This document shows, in pieces, positions 1 through 11,300 of a DNA stretch of 64,000 nt. The stretch is from Megaustenia siamemsis. Its lineage: Eukaryota; Mollusca; Gastropoda; Stylommatophora; Ariophantidae. The first letter of the stretch is position 1. Every line of letters starts with the position of its first letter. Position numbers and translations under genes: made by a program. The stretch is from NCBI GenBank assembly GCA_032433765.1, contig JAVIAB010000159.1, positions 57,109,542 through 57,173,541 of the forward strand. The letters run 5' to 3'. Below the pieces are notes generated by a model. It did no database searches. It was not told the DNA's origin and saw nothing but the letters and a program-made list of their open reading frames with translations.

Positions 1-1310
1 ATGCTAGAAAATAGTGGGTTGTGTTGTAGAAATGTGGTAGAAAATAGTTGGTTGTTTTGAAGAAATATGGTAGAAAATGGTGGGTTGTATTGTAGAAATA
101 CTGTAGAAAATAGTGGGTTGTATTGTAGAAATGTGGTAGAAAATAGTGGGTTGTATTGTAGAAATGTGGTAGAAAATAGTGGGTTGTATCGTAGAAATAC
201 TGTAGAAAATAGTGGGTTGTATTGTAGAAATGTGGTAGAAAATAGTGGGTTGTATTGTAGAAATGTGGTAGAAAGTACTTGGTTGTATTGTAGAAATGTG
301 GTAGAAAATAGTGGGATGTATTGTAGAAATGTGGTAGAAAATAGTGGGTTGTGTTGTAGGAATGTGGTAGAAAATAGTTGGTTGTATTGTAGAAATATGG
401 TAGAAAATAGTGGGTTGTATTGTAGAAATATGTTAGAAATAGTGGGTTGTGTTGTAGAAATGTGGTAGAAAATATTTAGTTGTATTGTAGAAATGTGGTA
501 GAAAATAGTGGGTTGTATTGTAGAAATATAGTAGAAAATAGTGGGTTGTATTGTAGAAATGTGGTAGAAAATAGTTGGTTGTATTGTAGAAATGTGGTAG
601 AAAATAGTGGGTTGTATTGTAGAAATATGGTAGGAAATAGTGGGTTGTGTTGTAGAAATGTGGTAGAAAATAGTTGGTTGTATTGTAGAAATGTGGTAGA
701 AAATAGTTGGTTGTATCGTAGAAATACTGTAGAAAATAGTGGGTTGTATTGTAGAAATGTGGTAGAAATTAGTGGGTTGTTTTGTAGATATATGGTAGGA
801 AATAGTTGGTTGTATGGTAGAGATTTGCTTCAAAATAGTGGGTTGTATTGTAGAAATATGGTAGAAAATAGTGGGTTGTATTGTAGAAATATGGTAGAAA
901 ATAGTGGGTTGTATTGTAGAAATATGGCAGAAAATAGTGTGTTGCATCGTAGAAATATGGTAAAAAATAGTGGTTGTCTTGTAGAAATGTGGTAGAAAAT
1001 AGTGGGTTGTTTTGTATATATAAGGTAGGAAATGGTTGTATGGTAGAAATTTGCTTCAAAATAGTGGGTTGTATTGTAGAAATATGGTAGAAAATAGTGG
1101 GTTGTCGTGTAAAAATATAGCAGAAAATAGTGGGTTGTATTGTAGAATTATGGTAGAAAATAGGGGTTGTATCGTAGAAATATGGTAGAAAATAGTGGTT
1201 GTCTTGTAGAAATGTGGAAGAAAATAGTGGGTTGTGTTGTACAAATAAGGTAGAAAATATTGGGTTGTGTTGTAGAAATATGGTAGAAAATAGTGGGTTA
1301 TATGGTAGAT
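1..1310. repeat. 33-bp minisatellite array (about 40 copies)
   Basis: A G/T-rich unit of 33 bp repeats from the first base of the window to about 1310. The core is a GTAGAAAATAGTGGG half followed by a TTGTATTGTAGAAATGTG half. Because 33 is divisible by 3, long open frames run through it on both strands (for example 67-468 and 480-995); they translate to an 11-residue repeat and are not credible genes. Units diverge toward the right end. The left edge lies outside the window. Confidence 0.95.
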
Positions 1311-1733
1311 CTGTTAATCGTGAATTGAGCAAAGAAAAATGTTACAAAAACGGTCAGTTGAACGAGATAAATAGTACAGATTAGAGGAGTTTTATTGGAA
1401 GTGAAAATATAATAAAAACAGTGAACTGAACGAAATTTGATTAAAACAGAGATTTAAAAAAAAATGAGATATCGGATAAAACATTCAGATGAAGGAGAGA
1501 ATTGGGAAAAAAATGAAATAGTTATTTCATCGAAAGAAATGGGATAACAATTCGGAGTTGAACTAGAAACAAATTTAGTTGAACGAAAGAAATACAACAG
1601 AATCAGTGAGTTATGCGAAGAGAGAAATGTGATAAATACTTGAATTGAACGGGAAAAAAAAATTCAATAACAAACAACTAGTTAGTCGACAGAATTGGGA
1701 TAAAAAAAAATGTTTTGATCAAAAACAGAAATG

Positions 1734-1805
<72 letters not shown>

Positions 1806-2060
1806 CTGAACAATATAAATTACATTATAAACAGTCAATTAAACAATGAAGTGGTATAAAATCAGTTATTTGGAGGAGAACAGAAATGGGATAAGAACAA
1901 TTATCTAAACAATGGTCTAAACAAGAGAGGTTGGATAAAATAAAGCGAGTTAGTCGAGAGAAATAGGATAACAAATGTTATCTGGACAAAAATAAAGAAA
2001 AAATGGTATAGAAAAGCAGAAGGTTGAAAGAGAGATATCTTGTAGAATAGTTAAATAGTC
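1311..2060. repeat. Degenerate A-rich satellite with a (TA)n microsatellite
   Basis: This stretch has no gene. It is an A/G-rich sequence in which GAGAAATGGGATAAAA-like words recur irregularly, as in an old decayed array. A pure (TA)n tract of about 65 bases lies at 1736-1803. Confidence 0.7.
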
Positions 2061-3470
2061 TAGAGAAATTGGATAAAACAAAGTCAGTAGAATGAGAGAA
2101 ATGTGAGAATATAACAGTGAGTTGAAGGAGAGATATCTCGTAGAATAGTTAAATAGACTAGAGAAATGGGATAAAAGAAAGTGAGTAGAATGAGTGAAAT
2201 GTGGGAATAAAATAGTGAGTGTTGAACATGAAACATGGGATAGAATCGCCGAATTGATGAGAATAAAAATGGAATAAAACTAGTAAATAAAACGTGATAG
2301 ATGGGATTAAAAACCAGTGAGTAGAACTGAACAATTGGATAAAACCAGTGAGTAGAACTGAACAATTGGATAAAACCAGTGAGTAGAACTGAACAATTGG
2401 ATAAAACCAGTGAGTAGAACTGAACAATTGGATAAAACCAGTGAGTAGAAATGAAAAATTGGATAAACCCAGTGAATAGAACAGAAAAATTGGATAAAAC
2501 CAGTGAGTAGAACTGAACAATTGGATAAAACCAGTGAGTAGAACTGAACAATTGGTTAAAGCCAGTGAGTAGAACTGAAAAATTGGATAAAACCAGAGAG
2601 TAGAACTGAACAATTGGATAAAACCAGTGAGTAGAACTGAACAATTGGTTAAAGCCAGTGAGTAGAACTGAAAAATTGGATAAAACCAGAGAGTAGAACT
2701 GAACAATTGGATAAAACCTGAGAGTAGAACTGAACAATTGGATAAAACCAGTGAGTAGGACTGAACAATTGGATAAAACCAGTGAGTAGAACGTGGTAAG
2801 TTGGATAAAACCAGTGAGTACAACTTGATAAATGTGATAAAACCAGTGACTAGAACGAGAGATATGTGATAAAACCAGTGAGTAGAACGTGATAAATGTG
2901 ATAAAACCAGTGAGGAGAACGAGAGATATGTGATAAAATCAGTGAGGAGAACGAGAGATATGTGATAAAACCAGTGAGTAGAACGAGAGATATGTGATTA
3001 AAAAAACAAGAGATTGAGGGAGAGAAATGGAATAGGATCGGCGAGTTTGATGAGAAGAGAAATGACATACAACCAGTGAGTAGAACGTGGTAAATGTGAT
3101 AAAACCAGTGAGTAGAACGTGATAAATGTGATAAAACCAGTGAGTAGAACGAGAGATATTTGATAAAACCAGTGAGTAGAACGTAATAAATGTGATAAAA
3201 CCAGTGAGTAGAACGCGAGAAATGTGATAAAACCAGTGAGTAGAACGTGATAAATGTGATAAAACCAGTGAGTAGAATGTGATAAATGTGATAAAACCAG
3301 TGAGTAGAACGTGATAAATGTGATAAAACCAGTGAGTAGAACGAGAGATATGTGAGTAAAAAAACAAGAGATTGAGGGAGAGAAATGGAATAGGATCGGC
3401 GAGTTTGATGAGAAGAGAAATGACATATAACCAGTAAGCAGAACGAGGGAAATGGGTTAAAACGAAGATT
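2060..3470. repeat. 31-32-bp minisatellite with a higher-order repeat
   Basis: Units of 31-32 bp contain the constant core ATAAAACCAGTGAGTAGAAC followed by either TGAACAATTGG (2310-2800) or GTGATAAATGTG (2800-3430). A non-satellite block of about 80 bp, containing GGAATAGGATCGGCGAGTTT, occurs at about 2996-3075 and again at about 3357-3432. A segment of roughly 360 bp has therefore been duplicated as a larger unit. Confidence 0.9.
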
Positions 3471-3494
3471 TTTCAGTGAAAAATGGGGCTACAC

Positions 3495-3925
3495 AAGTTT
3501 AAGTTGTATATATTGTACACTTAGCTGTACAAAAGATATATATTTTATTGAAATCACTTAGTTGTACAAGAGATATATTTGATTGAAAACACTTAGTTGT
3601 ACAAGAGCTATATTTGATTGAAAACATTTAGTTGTACAATCGATATATTTGATTTAAAACATTTAGTTGTACAAGAGATATATTTGATTTAAAACATTTA
3701 GTTGCACGAGATAATAATTTGATTGAAAACGCTTTGTTGTGCAAGAGATATATTTGATTGAGAACACTCAGTTGTACAAGAGATATATTTGATTTAAAAC
3801 ATTTAGTTGTACGAGATAATAATTTGATTGAAAACGCTTAGTTGTAGAAGAGATATAGTTGATTGAAAACATTTTGCTGTACGATATAATAATTTGATTG
3901 AAAACACTTAGTTGTACGCGAGAAA
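3495..3925. repeat. 35-bp minisatellite (about 11 copies)
   Basis: Units of about 35 bp read GTTGTACAAGAGATATATTT followed by GATTGAAAACACTTA, with small indels. The following 3926-4160 is A-rich sequence with nothing recognisable. Confidence 0.85.
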
Positions 3926-4164
3926 GTAATAAAATAGTCATTTACTTCAAATGAAGAGAAATGGAAAATAAAATAATTTGGACAAGAGTAATTAGATTTT
4001 TTTTTTAATCATCGAGTAAGACTTAAATATATATGATATACAAAAGCTGTAATTTTGGCGAGAAGAGAAAATGAGAAAACTGTGAGTTATACAAGAAGAG
4101 TAATTGGGGAGGCCAAACAATGATTTGTACGAGAGATATGTAATAATATATGTGACTTATAAAT

Positions 4165-4430
4165 AAAATGTAGAGAACCCCGTTACGCCAAGTGGCGTAT
4201 TAGGAATATGATGTTAGTGACCATACATTTTACAGACCTACAGCGTATGATTTTTGGGGTAATGTGGTTGGTATTACGCCAGTGCCACATTACTTTCCCA
4301 GAAAAAAAGATCCGGTGCCTATTTAAGGCTGGATTAACCCGGAATGCGTCAGTTGGAATTGAACCCTACCTCTTGTCCTTTGTAGCCCAGTTCACTAACC
4401 ACTGAGCTATCGCGGCTCTCTGTATGTGAC
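4165..4430 (-). mobile_element. tRNA-derived SINE, family 1 (copy 1)
   Basis: Read on the minus strand, the copy begins with a tRNA-like head. Box A resembles TAGCTCAGTGG and box B GGTTCAATTCC. It ends with a conserved tail whose last 25 bases contain GCCACTTGGCGTAACGGGG before a CTTTA-rich end. Three other copies lie at 31140-31395, 36965-37220 and 37360-37620. The copies are clearly alignable but several percent diverged. Confidence 0.85.
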
Positions 4431-4474
4431 TTATACAATATGGATTTTACAACAGACAGTGAGTTAACTGAGAG

Positions 4475-4592
4475 AAATGTGATAGAAATAAAGATAAAGG
4501 TAAAGTACATGACTTGAACCGGCGTTTTAGCACGCGATTTTTCACCCATATGTGCTCGGCCGACTACCCAGAAATGTTCGGAGATTTCTGGA
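4475..4592 (-). mobile_element. Second tRNA-like SINE fragment
   Basis: On the minus strand a possible box A (TAGTCGGCCGAGC) and a box B (GGTTCAAGTC) are spaced as in a tRNA. They are followed by a T-rich tail built on CTTTA/CTTTAT. It directly adjoins the family 1 SINE. No second copy was found in this window, so the call rests only on the promoter-like boxes. Confidence 0.45.
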
Positions 4593-4720
4593 TAGTGTCG
4601 CTTCAAGCATCGAAACTCAGATTAGAGGCGACATTCCTCACTTTCCTAGGTTAATACCGTGGTACGCATTTCTGCCAACGGTTGGGTCGACCGTTGGGGT
4701 ATGTTTTTTTCCAACCACGA

Positions 4721-5846
4721 GTACAATTCACACTGCACCCAGCGGGAATCTAACACAGGTTGTCCATGTTGTATGAGAGCAAAAATACGCTGTTCAACCG
4801 TGACAATTTACCGTCTGATGCCGACCTGGCCCCTGTGAACTATTACCTGCACAGTCTAATATCGCAAGTCAACGTATCTCTCAATGATACTTTGATTTTA
4901 GCATCTGAAAACACCTACCCTTTTCGAGCATGCATAGAAGCCACTCTCAACTATAGCAAGGGGTCTAAGAAAGGTTATCTCACGAGTGCACTTTTCTAAA
5001 GCGATACTTCCAAACGCTCGGATGACACACAAGGACACGCGAATGCGGGTCTGAAAACGCGACGAAATCAGGCCCGAGGTAACCATGATCTGGATATGAT
5101 AGGTCGACTTCACTCTGATATTTTTGCTCAGGAGCGTGACATGCTAAACAGGCTTGACTCGAAAATTAAATTGACCACATTAAAGGACGGTTTTTAACAT
5201 CATTACTCACGACAAACCTGTCTGTTATAAAAGTGTCATCACTTACGCCACCCTGTTGGTGAGGAAAGCTTCAGTTAATCCAACAATCTCGCTGGCTCAC
5301 GAAAAAGCTCTCTTACGAGTCAATGCGCGATACCCCATGAAGAGAGTTTTGATTAAATCATTTGCCTTGCCGTTCCTAAAGGCATGTTATCTTATTCCCA
5401 AGACAACCTTTTTCTGATCCAAACACCAACCCGACTAGTTCTCGGCTTACTGGACTCGGCTGCATTTAATGGAAGCTACGACACTAACCTCTTCAATTAA
5501 AAAAAAAATAAACTTTGGCCTTATCTATTTAAACGTCACGATCGCCGGTCAAGGTATTTGGGGTAAACATCTATCTACTGAATTTGACCGCGATCAGTAC
5601 GTTCGCGCCTACTTCAAGTCATTGCTAACGTTGGGTATTTTAGGAACAGACGCAGGTAACGGAATAGATTATAACGACTTCAAGAACGCCTACACTCTTT
5701 TTTCATTCGATCTCAGCCCTAGTCACCTGGCTGGACAACAATTTGGACTGGCAAGTTCAGGACACATCGCTATTCAGCTCAAATTTGCAACAGTCACGCC
5801 TAATCCTATGCAGGTCCTAGTATACGCAGAACTGATTCCGAACTAG
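4721..5846 (+). pseudogene. Polinton-type major capsid protein, decayed
   Basis: Three plus-strand frames in succession carry recognisable parts of the double jelly-roll capsid protein found in Polinton/Maverick elements, whose database relatives are often named 'F54H12.2-like'. The parts are an N-terminal piece at 4721-4999 (containing PVNYYLHSLISQVNVSLN), a middle piece at about 5000-5440 scattered over other frames, and a C-terminal piece at 5469-5846 (containing NGIDYNDFKNAYTLFSFDLS). There is an in-frame TAA at 4751 and at least two frameshifts, so no capsid protein can be made. The protease remnant follows on the same strand, matching the usual clustering of structural genes. The family call rests on remembered motif patterns, not on a search. 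Confidence 0.75.
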
Positions 5847-5901
5847 AGATCTCTAAAACAAGACTGGTTCTTACAGATTATACAGCGTAAATACGTCGAC
5901 A

Positions 5902-6378
5902 ATGAACACGAGGGGTATTCTAAATGTTCTTATGTCTGACCTTTATGTGAGGCGTTATTCCACTGTTAGTGTAGTGGCTCGCGATCGTTTACCTCGCTAT
6001 ATCGATCCTACTAAAACCGCAGTCTTCGTGATTAATATCGATCTGAGTTGAAGACGTGGCTCTTACTGGGTAGCTCTCTACTACAACGCTATGGGACAGT
6101 TTGAGTATTCCAACAACTTCGCTTTTTTTTACCAAGCATGCTGAGATCATCGACTTTATCGAGAGGACTTCGAACAGACCTCTCATCTACAACTCGCGCT
6201 AGTTACAAGACCTGGTCATAACGCGTGTGGACTTTACTCTGTGTATTTTCTACTGATTAAGACTCAAGAAGGATCAATGCAAAGGGTCTTAATGCCGTTT
6301 GCCTCAACCACCAGACAAGACATAAACGATCGAATCGTGTATCGCCGACTGGTACCAACACTTTTTGCGCAAAATTAA
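5902..6378 (+). pseudogene. Adenain-like (adenovirus-type) cysteine protease, decayed
   Basis: The reading frame opens at an ATG (5902). It carries the hallmark strand GSYWVALYYNAMGQFEY near 6058-6108 and a possible nucleophile segment GHNACGLYSVYFLL at about 6214-6255. In adenain proteases a His precedes the Trp of the first motif; here that position is Tyr. The frame contains a TGA at 6049 and another at 6142. The family-like middle segment (6130-6200) reads in a different frame, so indels have accumulated. In Polintons and adintoviruses this enzyme matures the capsid; here it is inactive. Confidence 0.7.
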
Positions 6379-6488
6379 CAATCTCTAGAACAATGACGCT
6401 TGAAAATTACGCCAGTGGCTAAATATATCGCAGACACGTGTTTTACTTTCCTTTTTTTTTAACGGACTAAACCGGATCTGACCTATGT

Positions 6489-6496
6489 TATAAAAG
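6489..6496 (+). promoter_or_regulatory. Candidate TATA box of an element gene
   Basis: TATAAAAG lies about 60 bases upstream of an ATG pair (6549/6552) that opens a short frame running to about 6770 with one internal stop. It may be a relic promoter of a Polinton accessory gene. The support is motif only. Confidence 0.35.
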
Positions 6497-6548
6497 TCGC
6501 GGGTGAGACAGCTCCAGTCACACATCGATCAGTGCTGAGATACAGAAG

Positions 6549-6770
6549 ATGATGACAAACACCACGGCTGCACCAGTTGTCGATGTACCCACTAGTTGAG
6601 TCTACGTTACAGCAGATCGTGAAATGGTCAAACCATTGGTTGCGGGGCTGAAAGTGGCGTCTGTGTCTTCATACAGAGGGTCGATTATGATACATATTCG
6701 ACATTTTTTCGGGACATCGGATTTAAAATATCCCACAAAATTTTGGGTCACGTTGAATTGTTCATAATTT
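6549..6770 (+). pseudogene. Unrecognised short frame in the Polinton remnant
   Basis: An ATG-initiated frame downstream of a TATA-like box reads through about 74 codons with a TGA after codon 16. I recognise no family. Its position between the protease remnant and the peptide-repeat frame suggests an element gene, but it may be noise. Confidence 0.25.
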
Positions 6771-6785
6771 GAACAGCTCGTTTTT

Positions 6786-7291
6786 ATGCAGGACGAGTTA
6801 TTGGCCGAGTATGATCGTCTCGAATCTATTTCATCAACACTCGAGACTGTGAACGAACCGTCGACAACTGTAGAATACATACTTGCAGTATCTACGTCAC
6901 CAAGTAACGAGCCTTATTCGATAAATACTGGCTTTTACATGGCTACTGTCTACAATACTGACAGCGTTGAAAACATTCAGCCAATACCAGCACTAGCTCC
7001 TGGTCATCTTAGAAGAAAAGAACAGATCGTGGCTATGCAAGACGAGTTATTGGCCGAGTGTGATCGTATCGAGCCTAATACAACACCCCAATATATTCCA
7101 GTGAACGATCCTTCGACCACGTCAGATCACAGACTTCCAGTATCTACATCACCATGCAACAAGCCTTTTTTCGAAAAATAATGGTTTTTGCAGGGCTCCT
7201 GCCTACGACATCGACGACATTGACAATATTCAGCCAGTACCAGCGTTTGCTCCTGGTCATCTTAGAAGAAAAAGGCTAAGACTGAACATTT
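6786..7291 (+). pseudogene. Element gene with an internal tandem peptide repeat
   Basis: The ATG frame 6786-7181 (131 codons) contains two copies of MQDELLAE(Y/C)DR(L/I)E about 250 bp apart. A second repeated motif, (E/D)NIQP(I/V)PA(L/F)APGHLRRK, occurs at about 6970-7020 and again at about 7219-7266, the last copy in another frame after the stop. The original product therefore probably had two or three acidic/proline-rich repeats and ended at the TAA near 7291. An AATAAA lies 80 bases downstream. No function can be assigned; a virion or packaging accessory protein is possible from its position beside capsid and protease remnants. Confidence 0.4.
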
Positions 7292-7371
7292 AAACTATTG
7301 TACACTAGATGTTGTGTTTTTATATCGTGTCTAGATGTACTGCATACGCAGTATCGGTGTTGTGTTGTATC

Positions 7372-7377
7372 AATAAA
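7372..7377 (+). terminator. Poly(A) signal AATAAA
   Basis: A canonical AATAAA lies in an AT-rich stretch about 80 bases after the end of the peptide-repeat frame, in the right place to end that transcript. From here to 7560 nothing else is recognisable. Confidence 0.45.
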
Positions 7378-7569
7378 TTATATATAATTTACAAAACATG
7401 CCTCGTATTATTTGTCATTTATGTGTACGTATATAATGGACTGTAGCTGTGAAAGTAATAGACGTTGGTACTCGTATATATTTTTTTTTCTCTTTTACTC
7501 ACACACACACCCACAGGTTTACAACCACGGACAATGAGAGTATCCATATTAATTTTACGAGACAGTGCC

Positions 7570-8045
7570 ACATGACATTTATCATCATCAAGTACCGGGC
7601 CTAGTGGCGTAGGTGATCATGTCTCTCCACAAACATTCGATCTCGGCAGCTATTTATTATTTCTGTTGTTGACCTTCTGCCAAGCCATTCTCTTAAGCTG
7701 TCTGTTATTTTTTCTCTTTGCTTCCCTCTATGTCTTCGTCCCTCAATTTATCCAGTTGTTACAATATACTGCAGTTGTTCTCTTCTCATTACATGGCCAA
7801 AAAATGATGATTGTCTCTTCCTAACATGGGAAATTAGCTCTCTTTTTGCTTTGACCTTTACCAGAATCTCTTCATTACTCTTCTTAGCTGTCCATGGTAT
7901 TCTCAACATTCTTCTGTAAAACCACATTTCTACAGACTCCAGTGATTTTCTTGTCCGTTGTCCTATTGTCCATGATTCGCATCCGTATGATAAGACTGGT
8001 TCTATATAACATTTAAGAACTCTTTTTTCTTGTTTCTATTGTCAA
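7570..8045 (-). mobile_element. 5'-truncated LINE 3' end inside the Polinton remnant
   Basis: On the minus strand this segment encodes the C-terminal tail of a LINE endonuclease-reverse transcriptase, recognisable by its Gly-His and Arg/Lys-rich words in shifting frames. It ends with the short TGATGATGAT tail typical of the family here. The same 3' end recurs at 15690, 23340, 33950, 39385, 41487, 54542 and 57480. It was apparently inserted after the Polinton. From 8046 to 8385 nothing is recognisable. Confidence 0.75.
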
Positions 8046-8384
8046 AATGACATTTATATACAATAGACACAAATCAGCATACTTCTTTTGATATATTGTT
8101 AATACAATATAAACGTGACAACGACACAAACGTATGTCCATTATCATTGTACATAAAACTATCACAGAAGTATCATTATCATTGTATATACATATAAATA
8201 CACTAGATACATAAAGGTAAAGTGGTCACATTATCGTTGTGCACACTGCGTTTGATGTAGAAATAGGATAGAGAATTTATGTGCTGTGTATATGTATAGA
8301 CGCTCGATTAATATCGTTTAAACCCACATATGTCCCTTCCTGTGCCTGTTGTCGCTTGAGAACCTTCATAAATATATTTTTGTC

Positions 8385-11300
8385 CAATTTATTGTGATGT
8401 TTTCAAAGCCCTTTAATACTACTCTTGTCGTATTTTCCAAAACAATGGTATGTTTTGCAACATAACGATACCATCCCATCCCCTTCCTACTCTAATGTAA
8501 AAAGACTGGGGGCACGTTTATGGTACAATTTTGTTTTTTCACAGTCTCGACAATCTACCTTAACTTTAACTTTACTCTTAACAAACTCCTCCCTATAACG
8601 CTACAAGTCTCCGAGGGGAACCACTGATCGTATGCATTATAAAAAGTATCGAGTAAAAGTGCTCTATCAGCGTCAGCAAAACTAGGCTTACTTAATGGCA
8701 AATAGAGACTGTCAGTGTCCATTTCACATAGTTGAAAGTATGATCTGTCTATGAATCGGTCTAAAAGATCGTAATAAAATTGCAACATGCGTACCTTGGC
8801 GTATTGAAACACAAAGTAGCCGATTTGTAACGGAAGGTACCACCTCGTCGTCTTTTTAAAAATTTCCACTGCGAGTATATTTCCTACACCTAAATCTGTC
8901 AAATGTTTAAATAGTGGATCGTTGGCGAGATTGGAGGCGGCATCACCCTCGCAGAACGCGACGTTTGCGTGTTTCTGTCGGTGAGAGTTTTCCCGTATGC
9001 CGAATTTCCTAACAACTTGATGGAGTAATAGAGTGCGTACTAGTAATGGACTGCGTCTCATCTACATCCCTTTTTCGCCTGGCGTCGGATACGGTTTCCC
9101 AAAATTTGTTTGAAACAACTAACAGGGTGGTATTCGATCACCTGGTAGATGTTAGTTACCGTGTTCTAAATACCATTTTAATAAGGGGGGTGGCAAAAAG
9201 TATTTTCTTCCCGATATAACTACCTATCAGGGTGCGTCTAGGGGTCGTCAATAATTTATTTTTCGCGGCGTATTCCTTCATTAACTCTCCTATAACGTCT
9301 CTAACCACGTCAATGTTTTTAAATATGGGTGTCATTTCACTAAAATAGTCATTGAGAGAGTCGGGTACATGTATATAACATTCTACCAGACCAAATAACG
9401 TTTCGTCTTTAACAGATTTCAAAATCTTCGCAACGGTTTGGGGTAATTTATTCCATGCCATACGATGGTTTTGATCTGGGGAGGGCTTGTCTAAGAAAAG
9501 CAATAATGGTGCTATCAGTTTTCTTTAGTTCTTGCCATTGGCACTCCCATATCTCAACCACTTCAACTCCAACGTCGTTGTGAATTTCGCATGTCTTGTC
9601 GTATTACTCGGTTTCTTGTCTATGGGGTTAACACCGTTGTGTTTTTTAGTGAAGAGACATACATGCCCATGGGTGACACATCCCATGAACTGGAAGACTT
9701 TATTATTAGCGCTTAGGTACTCTTTTAACAGAAGACATTTACTCTAATCCTACGAGGTCCCAAATGTACCTCACCCCCGTTGTATTGAGTCCGCAACTCA
9801 ACTTTATGCTTGTGAGCTACCAACGTCACCCACACTCTACCCTGCTGCTCGTAATATTTAACCTTACGTTGTCTAAACCCGTCCTCTTTCTTCGTATAAT
9901 TGGAAAGTCAGTGGGAATTTTCTGCATCATTGTCCAAAGATACAGAGCGTTTGCGTCGGAGCCCTTAAGGCTCTCTACTACATTTCCAGGATTACCTCAA
10001 ATAAACGTTTGCCCTTTCTCGTGGTGGCGATGGAATATTATGCTCGGGCCACCTTCAATATTATCTCTAAGGGTTTTATGAAACTCTGCCTCTCGTTTAC
10101 CGCATTACGAAAAGACTACGTTTGAAGGTATGGTGTTAAAGAGGTATCTTAATGGCACACCAGGGACGGGTTTGCCGTCCATAAACATATATACACTCAA
10201 ATCTGCGCAAAAATCGATTTGTTTCTCTAATGCGAGTATGAAGGGCCCGCTATTCTTATTATTAAACCACATCAGAAAATCCACGAGAGTGGACATGTTA
10301 TTGTCCACCCATATCTTTTTACAATACTCGTAATCGGTGTTCGAAATATTCCAGATTTTTAACGATGAAAAGAAAACTTCATGCGGGGGAAGAGAGGTTT
10401 CGTCTAACTTTTTACGTTCGCAATATACTCATAACAAAATATGTCTTTAGTCTCTTTAATCTTGTACGCCGCCAAGTATTTACTATAAGAGAACGCCGGG
10501 GCGAGATAATTTATAATATCCAAGAACTTTAGTAGCCTGGCACATAACATTATTATTGCGCTTAACGATAAACTTGAAGGGTGAGGTCATAATTTTTTTT
10601 AAGTTTTGTTTTGTTTCGGTTTTTTTTATCTTCTACGTCATCTTCGTCTTCTTCCTCATCCTCTTCTTATTATTATTCTTCATCTTTCACTTCTGCAACT
10701 TCATCTGCTTCTTTGTTCGCGTTCACTACTTTAAACGCCGCAGCTACGAAGTGCATTGTTAAACATGGTTTGATTACATTTAGATCATATTTTCAAGAGT
10801 TGAATCCTATAACGGAGAGCTCTCTTAATTATGACGTGAGTTTCCCTACGAGGTCACTACAGTCACACATGTCTTTTAAACTGTCAAATACGTGTTTAAA
10901 AGTGGCGCTTAAGATTATATATGCTGGGTTTCGCTAATGTCTATAGATACCCCATCATTCTACTTACTAATTCATGAGAGACACCATTGCTTACAAAACA
11001 TACCGGTTTCTCATACCCAGTAATATTACTGTCTATGGCACGCGACATTGGAATATTCTTGGCTACATATTCGGTCACACTACTGTTTCCTCCATTTGTC
11101 ATCGCTACATTACTAAAGTAACATTCGTAATCGTATGTTGCTCTTTAGAGATACAAGTAATCATTAGGAACCTCTATACCTTGATTAGCTATCGTTTCGG
11201 GTATAGATTCCTAGATCCTAAAAACTCCTCATACATACTTATTTGTTCGCTTATCCCCAGTGCATGTCTGCTCGTGTCTTAACAAAAATGTATGAACCCT

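Noticed and set aside
67..1384. Long open frames on both strands in the first satellite (133, 171 and 187 codons)
   Set aside because: They consist only of the translated 33-bp unit. A period divisible by three removes stops on several frames at once; there is no start context or other gene signal.
2084..3426. Minus-strand frames rich in Phe, Tyr, Ser and Leu (up to 221 codons), resembling repetitive membrane proteins
   Set aside because: They are translations of the 31-32-bp satellite with overlapping frames and no unique sequence.
10611..10937. Poly-Ser frame on the plus strand
   Set aside because: It is the reverse complement of an acidic insertion in the decayed polymerase on the minus strand.
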